Source of the DNA: Streptomyces adelaidensis
Lineage (GTDB): Bacteria > Actinomycetota > Actinomycetes > Streptomycetales > Streptomycetaceae
Assembly (NCBI RefSeq): GCF_016598475.1
Contig: NZ_JAEMUX010000085.1
Span: forward strand, 1 to 34,341
Length of the DNA stretch: 34,341 bases
Reading direction: 5' to 3'
Shown here: positions 1 to 6,999 of the stretch, piece after piece
Position numbering within the stretch: position 1 is the first letter of the stretch
How the letters are laid out: each line of letters begins with the position of its first letter
Notes under the pieces: model-generated
The model's database searches: none
The model's input: only the letters and a program-made list of their open reading frames with translations
Told to the model about the DNA's origin: nothing
Program-made: the position numbers and the translations under genes

Positions 1-54
1 CTCAGCTGCCAATGTCTCGGTTACAAATTCGGTATTGCAGAGGGAGTTTCGAGG

Positions 55-1251
55 TCAGGGTTGCGGCAGGGGCAGGATGGGCATTTGCGGATGCCGCAGG
101 TGCTGCCCGCCGTCGTAGACGTGCAGGGTGAACGTCTCCGGCCCCGGCCGGCCTGCCTCGTCGTACGCGCTCAGGACACGCTCGATCTGCTCCCACAGCT
201 TCACCGGGCCGCCCTCGCGGACCTCCCATCGGCTCTCGCGCGGGGTGAGGGTGGCGGCGGAGCCGGTGACCACGTCGACCAGGTGCACCACCTCGCCGAC
301 CGTCGTCATCTGCGTGTCCGGCACCGCGCACTGTGCGAGGAACCGCAGGTGGAACGCCTCTTCGGTTGCGGCCGTGATCCGCTCCGGGGTGTGCCGGGCC
401 GCCCGTCCGGTGTCGGGCAGGCCCGCGGCCCAGTGGGCGGGGTTGCCGAACGCCGGTGCCGCGTGCGTACGCGCGGACATGAAGGAGACGGTGCCGCCCA
501 GCAGTTGGCCATCGCCGGTGCCGTCGCTCTTCACGGTCAGCAGGACGCGGGCGTACCCGTAGAGCCACCCCGAGAGGGTGAGCAGGATCTTCCCGCCCGG
601 CCGGGCTTGCGCCAGCAGCGCGGGCGGCACGGCCCGAAAGGAACAGGCGGCCACGATCCGGTCGAACTTCGCCTCCGGCCAGTACCCGTACAGCCCGTCC
701 GCCACCGCCAGCGTCGGCATGTACCCGCACCCGTACAGCGCGCTGGCCGCCTGCTCCAGCCGGTGGGGGTCGACCTCGATCGAGGTGACGTCGGTGGAGC
801 CGAGATGTTCGCAGGCGAGCGCGGTGGAGTAGCCGGTGCCGGTGCCGATCTCCAGCACCGTGTGCCCTTCCTGCACGTCCGCGTCCGCCCACATCCGCAC
901 GACCAGCGACGGCAGCGTGGACGACGAGGTGGGCGCCCCGCCGTGCCGTACGGCGGGCTGCTTCCAGTCCGGTTCGTCGCCGTCGAACTGGGTGATCAGC
1001 GTGGTGTCGGAGTAGGCGGCGGCCAGCCACCGGCCATAGTCGACTTCGGTGGTGACCGGCTCCCATACCGTCAGCCCCTGCCCGTCGCGCTCGTCGGCGG
1101 GGAGGTAGAAGCCCGGAACGAACCGGTGGCGGGGCACGCGCTCGACCGCCGCCCGCCAGCCGGGATCGGCGAGCATGCCGTCCTCGGCTAGGGCCTTCGT
1201 CATTGCCTCGCGCAGCCGTTCGGCGTCGGTCTCCAGGTCGGCGGGCATCAT
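55..1251 (-). CDS. PIMT-like O-methyltransferase of an ATP-grasp RiPP system
   Basis: This 398-residue protein resembles protein-L-isoaspartate O-methyltransferases and probably methylates an aspartate side chain of the ester-crosslinked precursor encoded two genes upstream. The SAM-binding motif I (VLEIGTGTGYST) lies at residues 132-143. The PIMT-style segment SSSTLPSLVVRM lies just before it, at about 109-120. It is longer than housekeeping PIMT (about 210-230 aa), with extra C-terminal sequence as in RiPP-associated members. Its ATG overlaps the maturase stop by 4 nt, so it is the third gene of a coupled operon. In the characterised fuscimiditide pathway such an enzyme converts Asp to a methyl ester that closes to an aspartimide. 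That chemistry is inferred here, but membership of the ATP-grasp-associated methyltransferase family is quite sure. Confidence 0.85.
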   Translation of the reverse strand: MMPADLETDAERLREAMTKALAEDGMLADPGWRAAVERVPRHRFVPGFYLPADERDGQGLTVWEPVTTEVDYGRWLAAAYSDTTLITQFDGDEPDWKQPAVRHGGAPTSSSTLPSLVVRMWADADVQEGHTVLEIGTGTGYSTALACEHLGSTDVTSIEVDPHRLEQAASALYGCGYMPTLAVADGLYGYWPEAKFDRIVAACSFRAVPPALLAQARPGGKILLTLSGWLYGYARVLLTVKSDGTGDGQLLGGTVSFMSARTHAAPAFGNPAHWAAGLPDTGRAARHTPERITAATEEAFHLRFLAQCAVPDTQMTTVGEVVHLVDVVTGSAATLTPRESRWEVREGGPVKLWEQIERVLSAYDEAGRPGPETFTLHVYDGGQHLRHPQMPILPLPQP

Positions 1252-2234
1252 CGCGCTCCGCCTCCTTCCGTGCTCGTGCTCAGGAAGTCGGCGAACGCCG
1301 TCGTGATGTCGTCGGCGTCAGGGAGCCAGCCCCACTGGCCATTGGGATTGCACTCGATGAACGTCCAGTCCCCGCTCTCCTGGCCGTCGCCGGTGACGGC
1401 GAAGTCGAAGCAGCCGAAGACCAGGCCGAACGCCGACAGGTAACTGTGCAGAGCCGCTTCGATGACGGCCGGGACGGGGATGGGTGCGTGGAGCAGGGCG
1501 TCCCAGTTGCCGCGGCGCCAGTCCAACGCGCCGTCCGGGGCGGCGATCTGCTGGGCGAACACGCGGCGGCCGACCACGGTGACCCGCACGTCGCCGGTCT
1601 TGGGGATCTCCGCCTGGAACAGGTGCGCGGTCACCGCGAGGGAGTCGTCGAAGGTGTTGGGGGCGACGCGCTGGGCCCAGATCGCGCCGGTGTGCCCGTC
1701 CTCGTCCCGGGGCAGGCCGCGGAACGTCTTGTAGATGACGGGTCCGTGGTCGGCGGCGAACTTGGCCGCCTGCTCGGTGTCGTTGGTGACCAGCGTCGGC
1801 GGGATTGTCAGGCCGAGCTGGGCGGCGAGCTGGAGCTGGGCGGGCTTGAAGTCCGCGGCCGTGACCGCCGACGGGTGGTTCACGTAGAACGCGCCGTGCA
1901 GGTGGTTCAGCACGCCGCCGAGCCCGTGGCGAGCCTCGGCCGCGGCGAAGTCGCGTTGCTGGGTGGGCAGGTGCTGGTAGCGGGCGGCGTAGGGGGTGGG
2001 GCGGCGGTAGTACACCGCCGCCACCTCCCCCAGCTCCACCTCCCGGCTGCCGGTGACCAGCCGCCCGGCCCAGGCCGGCGCCCCGGCGCCGATGCGGGCG
2101 CCGAAGGTTAGGCCGGGGCCGATGTCGGCCGGGTCGACGCGGACGACGGGCACCTCGCGCTCATTCAGCGCGGCGATGACGCAGTCCGCGGTGACGTCTT
2201 CCAGCGCGGTGACGACCAGGACGGTGGAGGCCAT
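1248..2234 (-). CDS. ATP-grasp ribosomal peptide maturase (graspetide ligase)
   Basis: This 328-residue ATP-grasp enzyme is of the kind that uses ATP to activate Asp/Glu side chains of a precursor peptide and join them to Thr/Ser or Lys, giving omega-ester or omega-amide macrocycles. Visible features are YYRRPTP (75-81), VNHPSAVTAADFKPAQL (118-134), a probable ATP-contacting lysine in VIYKTF (166-171), FQAEIPKTGDVRV (206-218), and the metal-binding FIECNPNGQWGW at 292-303 (E294, N296, N298). The start is 3 nt after the precursor stop and the end overlaps the methyltransferase start by 4 nt. Gene order precursor-ligase-methyltransferase matches the SAV_5884-type ATP-grasp peptide system of Streptomyces. 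The bond type and number are not readable from sequence; esters are expected because the core lacks a suitable Lys pattern. Confidence 0.92.
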   Translation of the reverse strand: MASTVLVVTALEDVTADCVIAALNEREVPVVRVDPADIGPGLTFGARIGAGAPAWAGRLVTGSREVELGEVAAVYYRRPTPYAARYQHLPTQQRDFAAAEARHGLGGVLNHLHGAFYVNHPSAVTAADFKPAQLQLAAQLGLTIPPTLVTNDTEQAAKFAADHGPVIYKTFRGLPRDEDGHTGAIWAQRVAPNTFDDSLAVTAHLFQAEIPKTGDVRVTVVGRRVFAQQIAAPDGALDWRRGNWDALLHAPIPVPAVIEAALHSYLSAFGLVFGCFDFAVTGDGQESGDWTFIECNPNGQWGWLPDADDITTAFADFLSTSTEGGGAR

Positions 2235-2237
2235 CGG

Positions 2238-2504
2238 TCAGTCCGACTCGTAGTCGGTGGTGTGGTCGTCCTGGGTCTGCGGCTGCGGCTTCTGCCCGTC
2301 GCCGCCCCCGGACATCGACGCGGTGCCGGTCGTCTTCGACGTGCCGTGCCCGCCCATCTCGATCGGCTGACCGGCGGCGTCGGTGTAGCGGGCGGTCTGC
2401 GTCGACGGGTCGAGCGTCACGGCCGCGTACGACGGCGGACCGGCCGGCAGCCGGTCGGTGACCAGCCGGACCGCCCACGGAGCCTGGGGTGCAAGCGTCG
2501 TCAT
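2238..2504 (-). CDS. Putative ATP-grasp-modified RiPP precursor peptide
   Basis: This 88-residue peptide is read as the substrate of the next two genes. Residues 1-50 form a leader with an N-terminal PWAVRL motif and the segment LDPSTQTARYTDAAGQP (31-47), typical of ATP-grasp-targeted leaders in Streptomyces. The probable core (51-88) starts GGHGTSKTTG, has Thr55, Ser56, Thr58, Thr59, Thr61, Ser63 and Ser65, then a flexible glycine turn containing Asp69-Gly70, and finishes with acidic residues Asp79, Asp80, Asp84, Glu86 and Asp88. This donor arm - loop - acceptor arm layout suits a stem-loop graspetide. A GGGAAGG ribosome site sits upstream of the ATG. Only one Lys near the donors (Lys57) and one in the loop (Lys72) argue for ester over amide links. 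The core boundary and crosslink partners are inferred. Confidence 0.85.
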   Translation of the reverse strand: MTTLAPQAPWAVRLVTDRLPAGPPSYAAVTLDPSTQTARYTDAAGQPIEMGGHGTSKTTGTASMSGGGDGQKPQPQTQDDHTTDYESD

Positions 2505-2608
2505 GCGAGTTCCCTTCCCCTTGCCTCATGCGGATAGCCGGGCGGCTACCGCCTGAGCAGAATCTGCCCCTGGCCTGACCCGTGACCAGTACCGTGGGTG
2601 CCGCGAAC

Positions 2609-2626
2609 CGTGGCGAAGTTGCCACG
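2609..2626. promoter_or_regulatory. Short inverted repeat in the divergent graspetide/regulator interval
   Basis: A perfect 6-bp inverted repeat (CGTGGC - 6 nt - GCCACG) lies between the precursor gene and the preferred GTG start of the regulator at 2661. It could be an operator for that regulator. Short arms in high-GC DNA arise by chance, so this is weak. Confidence 0.25.
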
Positions 2627-2660
2627 CTCCGTGACAGCCGTCGGGGAGGGTGAGGCCAAG

Positions 2661-4031
2661 GTGCCCAGCAAGTCCAGCAATCCGCATCTCGCGCTGTGGG
2701 TCGCCGTGTGCGGGTTGTCGCACGGCGAGATCGCCCGCCGGGTCGCAGCCGAAGCGAAAGCCCGAGGTCACCGGCAGATCGCCCCGGACGCCACCCGCAT
2801 CCGCCGCTGGATCGACGGCGAACGCCCCCGCCCACCGGTCCCCGCCCTGCTCGCATCGGTTCTGTCCGATGCGGTCAGCCAGCCCCTCACCCCGGGCGAT
2901 CTCGGCCTGACGGCCATCGGGCCCACGCTGGATAGCATCCAGCTCCCGCTGCTGACCGAGGCAGCCGCCCAGACATTGGCCGGATGGACCCAGATGGACC
3001 TTTTCCTCGACCGCCGCGACACGCTCAAGCTCGCCCTCGGCGCCCCGCTCGTCCTGGCCGCCGAGCGGATGCTGGGCGGCACCGCCCGCCGTCTGGGCCG
3101 CGATGCCAAGGGGTTCGACGCCGACACCACCGCCGCGCTGGAGGAGGTCACCGCGTTCTTCACGAAGGCCGACGCCTCCAAGGGCGGCGGCCTCTACCGC
3201 TCCGCGATCGTCGCCCAGCTCGCCGAAGTCGCCCGCCGCGTCCAGGACGGCGTCCCGCCGTCGCTGAAGACCCGGGTCTTCGCGGCGACCGCCGACCTGG
3301 CGGCGCTGGCCGGGTGGGTCAGCCACGACAGCGGCCGGTACGCCACCGCCCAGCGGTACTGGTCGTACGGCATCTACGCGGCCTCCGAGGCCGGGCAGCC
3401 GGATCGCGGGGTGGAGATCGTCACCCGCATGTCCCACCAGATGATCTACCTCGGGCATCCCGGTGACGCCCTCGGACTGCTCGATGTCGCAGCGGCGAAG
3501 GCCAACATGTCCGCGACCAGGGCGCTGATCGCCTCCCAGACCGGGCGGGTGCACGCGGCCCTCGGCGACGAGCGTGCAGCCGAGCGGTACCTCGGTAGCG
3601 CTGACGAACTGGTGGCCGAGGGACTCGGTCAGGACGTGCCGGACTGGGTGGCGTACTTCGACGCCGCCGAGCACGCCGGCGCCCGCGCGGTATCCGCCCG
3701 CGATCTCGCCGGGATCGGCCGCCCCCGCAGTCCCGCGAGCGTCCACTTCACCGAGGCTCTCGCGCTGCGCAGGCCCGGCTTCGAGCGGGTGAAGGTCATG
3801 GACCGCATCGGCCTGGCCGCCGCGCTGTTCGCCGAAGGGGAGGCCGAGCAGGGCGCCGCGTCGGCCCAGGAGGCACTGGACGAGGCAGCCCGCGTCGACT
3901 CGGCCCTGGTCGTCTCACGCCTCAACACGCTGCTGGATGCCGCCCGCCCGTACAAGACCGCCGCGGTGGACGAGGTGCGTGCCCGCGCGGCGGATCTCGC
4001 CGCGGCCCGGCCGACCGCCGTCGCGGCCTGA
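2661..4031 (+). CDS. Helix-turn-helix/TPR-like regulator divergent from graspetide operon
   Basis: This protein is about 456 residues. Its N-terminal DNA-binding region (LALWVAVCGLSHGEIARR, then RIRRWIDGERP, about residues 8-55) is followed by a long all-helical TPR-like region with repeated Ala/Leu/Tyr helices. The architecture resembles actinobacterial regulators that sit beside ATP-grasp peptide clusters and sense a peptide or small ligand through the TPR half. The GTG at 2661 is preferred because GGGGAGGGTGAGG precedes it and the residues between the upstream GTG at 2598 and here look non-conserved; 2598 remains possible. It is divergent from the RiPP operon, with about 156 nt between starts, so it probably controls that operon. 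The ligand is unknown. Confidence 0.75.
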   Translation: MPSKSSNPHLALWVAVCGLSHGEIARRVAAEAKARGHRQIAPDATRIRRWIDGERPRPPVPALLASVLSDAVSQPLTPGDLGLTAIGPTLDSIQLPLLTEAAAQTLAGWTQMDLFLDRRDTLKLALGAPLVLAAERMLGGTARRLGRDAKGFDADTTAALEEVTAFFTKADASKGGGLYRSAIVAQLAEVARRVQDGVPPSLKTRVFAATADLAALAGWVSHDSGRYATAQRYWSYGIYAASEAGQPDRGVEIVTRMSHQMIYLGHPGDALGLLDVAAAKANMSATRALIASQTGRVHAALGDERAAERYLGSADELVAEGLGQDVPDWVAYFDAAEHAGARAVSARDLAGIGRPRSPASVHFTEALALRRPGFERVKVMDRIGLAAALFAEGEAEQGAASAQEALDEAARVDSALVVSRLNTLLDAARPYKTAAVDEVRARAADLAAARPTAVAA

Positions 4032-4043
4032 GACCATCGAGCC

Positions 4044-4328
4044 ATGGGCAAGCACTCCCGACCCGGGCCACCGAACCAGCCGTCGCGCGCCGTCCCGAGC
4101 GTCGGCGCCGGCGACCCGTTGGCCGCGTACAACAAGCGGCGCCAGCCTCCGATGGACATCTACCGGCGGCACCGGCCGGTGCATGGTGGCGCTGGCCACC
4201 TTCGGCCGGACGAGCCGCGCGTACTGGAGGAGTGGGACGGCTTCACCTACGCCCCCGCCGGGACGGCATCCGATCTCGCGGCGGCGGTGGTATGGGTGGC
4301 CCAGGCCGAGTCGGAACCCCGGCAGTAA
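4044..4328 (+). CDS. Small hypothetical protein (possibly DUF6087-like)
   Basis: This 94-residue basic, Pro-rich protein starts 12 nt after the regulator stop, so the two are probably cotranscribed. It has no signal peptide or membrane segment. Visible features are a disordered N-terminus (MGKHSRPGPPNQP), a central DPLAAYNKRRQPPMDIYRRHRP patch within residues 25-46, HLRPDEPRVLEEWDGF, and a C-terminal helix (DLAAAVVWVAQAE). Similar short proteins are common in Streptomyces without known function; I associate the pattern with DUF6087, but from memory only. Position suggests a link to the regulator or to the RiPP locus. The gene could be merely adjacent. Confidence 0.6.
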   Translation: MGKHSRPGPPNQPSRAVPSVGAGDPLAAYNKRRQPPMDIYRRHRPVHGGAGHLRPDEPRVLEEWDGFTYAPAGTASDLAAAVVWVAQAESEPRQ

Positions 4329-4369
4329 CCGGCACGGCTTGGGGTGCCAACGCTGCGGGCCGCGAAGCG

Positions 4370-4768
4370 TCAGCGGTCAGGGCTCACGGGCGGCCTGGAC
4401 GACCGTGGAGCCGGCACTCCCGTATCCGACGTCCTGCCGTACTCCGTAGCCTCCCGGTCAGCCGCTTGCCGGCCGGGATCTGCGGGATCTGCTCGGTGAA
4501 CGATTTCCGCGGGACAGGCCGGCTCGCGGCACCACCAACGCCGCTTGTGCCACAAGAACTCCAGCCCGCGCTCGCCGTAGGGGAGATCCCGGGGACGGGT
4601 GGTCGCGGAGCCTTTCACCCGGGACGCGAAGGCCCCGCAGGCCGGGCAGGCCCGCGCCGAGGCATCCGCCGTGGCCAGATGGACCCGGCGTCCACCGTCT
4701 TCGCACCGCTCGACCCGCATGACGGACACCCCGTCGAGGCCGAGCAGCAACGTCGTATCGTTGACCAA
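4370..4768 (-). pseudogene. ISL3-family transposase remnant (N-terminal part, frameshifted)
   Basis: The TTG-started frame opens with VNDTTLLLGLDGV and has a zinc-finger pattern CPAC (41-44) plus C-x4-C (80-85), as in the N-terminus of ISL3 transposases. At about 4510 the frame breaks. Removing one base from the TGTCCCGCGGAAATCG stretch restores CPRKSFTEQIPQIPAGKRLT in the neighbouring frame, the usual ISL3 continuation. The reading then decays within about 40 codons, and the helix-turn-helix and DDE catalytic parts are absent. It is a dead insertion-sequence relic lying between the regulator gene pair and a truncated GNAT gene. Confidence 0.75.
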
Positions 4769-4934
4769 GCCCGTGGCTCCCCAGTGATTTTTCTGCGTAG
4801 AGAACAGAAATGATCACCCAGGACCACGGGCGTCCCACATCCAGGGCCGACAACCACCCCACCCATCACAGATCGTGACGCGCAGTCAGCGCGTACCGAC
4901 GGCGCACCGCTCAAGTTCGAAAGACTTCACCCGG

Positions 4935-5207
4935 GAAACCGGCAGCCGCACGTTTGCCGTCCAGGAGGTCCTTGTACGCGAGGCGTACCGGGGCACTGCG
5001 GGTGCGGGAACCTCCCGTCTGTTGCACGAGACGCTATTCGCCGAGCGCGACGAGGAACGCGCCACGCTCCTGGTCGACCCCACCCGCTCCGGCGGACGGT
5101 TGAAGGCGGTGTACGAGTCCTGGGGATACCGGAACATCGGCGAGCAACAGCCTTTCGAGGACTCGCCGGTCTTCGCCACGATGGTGCGGGACCCACTGCA
5201 CCAGTAG
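4935..5207 (+). pseudogene. GNAT acetyltransferase, 5'-truncated
   Basis: The last 90 or so residues look like the C-terminal half of a GNAT N-acetyltransferase: FAVQEVLVREAYRGTAGAG (acetyl-CoA-binding beta4/alpha3 region), a helix with LLHETLFAERDEERATLLVD, then YESWGYRNIGEQQPF and a final strand VFATMVR. The N-terminal half, which would carry substrate-binding helices, is missing. Upstream sequence to about 4875 can be translated but shows no family resemblance. The truncation point lies close to the ISL3 remnant, so loss by IS-associated rearrangement is likely. It is not expected to be active. Confidence 0.65.
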
Positions 5208-5342
5208 TCGACCGGTGCGGCCACACGCTTCGGTCTCTCGGCGCCAATGGGGTCCCGTCCCCGGACAGGCGCCCTGGCGCATTTCAGTTTTTGACGAGAG
5301 CATGACCTGCCGTTCACTCCGCATGTCCGTGTGAGGTCCTTC

Positions 5343-6254
5343 ATGGCCGTTACCCCCGGCCCGAGCACCACAGTGAATGACGACGACCTTCCTCCGCTGT
5401 TCCAGGTCAACGACCGCATGGCACTGCTCCATCAAGGTGAATCCTTCAAGGTGGTCCGCACCCAGCTGGTCGTGCTGCTCCTCGCCACCGCGACCGCCTC
5501 GATGTCCGAGCGGGTGAACAGCCGCGTTCCCTCATGGATCGCCGCCGTGCTCTATGCGCTGACGATCGCGTTCGGCATCTACGCCTCCCGTCGCCGCGCC
5601 CGCCTCCACTGGCAGGCCCACCGGGCGGCCGCCGAGGTGATCAAGTCGCTGGCGTGGCAGTACATGGCGCACGGCGGGCCCTTCCACTCCCGGGTCGCCA
5701 ACCCGGAAGCGCTGTTCGCCACCCGGCTGGAGGAGCGGCTGAGCGAGCTGAGGAAGGTGGGGTGGGAGGACGAGCGGGAAGGGGCGGCCGGGTACGGGGT
5801 CGGGCAGATCACACCGGTGATGCGGGCGATCCGGGCCAAGGCGTTCGCGGCCCGGCGCGACATCTATCTGCGCGACCGGGTGGTGGAACAGCTGACCTGG
5901 TACGGCAACCGGGCCGGCCAGGCGCACCAGGCGTCCGTGCGCTGGTCCGGGATGACGGCCGTGCTCACGTCGATGGCTCTGATCGCCGCCGTGCTCAGGG
6001 CGTTGGGCGTCATCGGACGCTGGGACCTGACGGGTGTGCTGAGCGCCGCGGCGGCGGCGGGTCTGGCCTGGCAGGAGGTCCGGCGCCACCGCCCGCTCAC
6101 GTACGCGCACTCCCTCGTCGAACAGGACCTGGAGACCCTGCGGGTCGCGATGAGCACGACGGTCACGGAGGACGGCTGGGCGGACGCCGTCGCGGAGGCG
6201 GAGCGGCTGGTCTCGCCGCAGCACACGGACTGGCTGGTGCGGTTCGGGTCCTGA
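5343..6254 (+). CDS. SLATT / DUF4231 membrane protein
   Basis: This 303-residue protein has two transmembrane helix pairs, at about 41-57 with 64-80 and 202-221 with 229-244. The middle is cytoplasmic, helical and charged, and a helical tail follows. This is the layout of DUF4231/SLATT proteins, which comparative genomics predicts to be pore-forming effectors paired with nucleotide-generating or nucleotide-sensing partners. The ATG at 5343 is chosen because GAGG lies 6 nt upstream; a GTG at 5331 is also open. The gene faces a SLOG-domain gene tail to tail with 51 nt between stops. Pore formation and a defence role are family-level predictions, not shown by the sequence. Confidence 0.75.
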   Translation: MAVTPGPSTTVNDDDLPPLFQVNDRMALLHQGESFKVVRTQLVVLLLATATASMSERVNSRVPSWIAAVLYALTIAFGIYASRRRARLHWQAHRAAAEVIKSLAWQYMAHGGPFHSRVANPEALFATRLEERLSELRKVGWEDEREGAAGYGVGQITPVMRAIRAKAFAARRDIYLRDRVVEQLTWYGNRAGQAHQASVRWSGMTAVLTSMALIAAVLRALGVIGRWDLTGVLSAAAAAGLAWQEVRRHRPLTYAHSLVEQDLETLRVAMSTTVTEDGWADAVAEAERLVSPQHTDWLVRFGS

Positions 6255-6305
6255 CGGGGTGTCCGGGAGCGAAGCGCCAGGGCGCGGGCGAGTCGGGGTG
6301 CAGCG

Positions 6306-6797
6306 TCAGAAGGGGCGGGCGACGCCCGGGCTCCACAACACGGTCACCGGCACCCCCACGGTCCGCGCGTAGTCCACGATGTCGCCGGTGCCGCCGAGGC
6401 CGCGGGCCGGGGCGCCGTCCCAGACGGCGATCACGCGGTCGGCATGGTCGACGATGTAGCGGCCGGCCGCGTAGTAGGCCTCGTCATGGGTGCGCTCGTG
6501 CGGGAGCTGCACGCGTTCGGCGCAGCACTTCAGGAGCCTGCGGTACGACATCCGTACCCGGTCGTCGCCGAGGTGGGCCTCGTAGTCCATGCCGGGGATC
6601 ACGGCGGTCAGCGGGATGCCGTACTCCAGGGCGATCTCGGCGAACAGCTGGTCGGCGCCGGCGGCCAGACAGCTCACGGCCCGGGCCGCGCTCATGCCCC
6701 GCAGTTCCGCCCGGATGCCCGAGCGTACGGCTGACAGGGCTCCGTCCGGGATCGCCCGATGTCCGGTGATACCGATCCGGGGCACGGGACCCGCCAT
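6306..6797 (-). CDS. SLOG-domain Rossmann-like protein
   Basis: This protein of about 163 residues is a single SLOG-type nucleotide-binding fold. It opens with RIGITGHRAIP (7-17), has SCLAAGADQLFAEIAL (42-57), and near the end has VIAVWDGAPARGLGGTGDIV (122-141), where the glycine-rich GGTGD turn probably binds a nucleotide phosphate. SLOG proteins are predicted to sense or process nucleotide-derived ligands and often accompany SLATT membrane proteins; here the SLATT gene is its convergent neighbour. The ATG at 6797 follows GGAGGAG at good spacing. An in-frame GTG at 6803 and the start at 6827 are alternatives. Enzymatic activity (for example phosphoribohydrolase-like) cannot be excluded. Confidence 0.75.
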   Translation of the reverse strand: MAGPVPRIGITGHRAIPDGALSAVRSGIRAELRGMSAARAVSCLAAGADQLFAEIALEYGIPLTAVIPGMDYEAHLGDDRVRMSYRRLLKCCAERVQLPHERTHDEAYYAAGRYIVDHADRVIAVWDGAPARGLGGTGDIVDYARTVGVPVTVLWSPGVARPF

Positions 6798-6999
6798 TCG
6801 CACGCTCTCCTCCGCTGCCGCGGTCATCCGAACAACCCTAGCGTCACGGGACTTGCACGGAAATGAGGCGTACGCGCGTTCGGCGGTGCATCAGGGGCTC
6901 ACGGAGGCGACCGCCAGATGGCCGTGCGTCCGGCAGCCGCCCCCTCGTGCCCCGGCCACTGTGCGGGGGCTGGTAGGGGGAGGTCCGGAGGTCGGGCCG

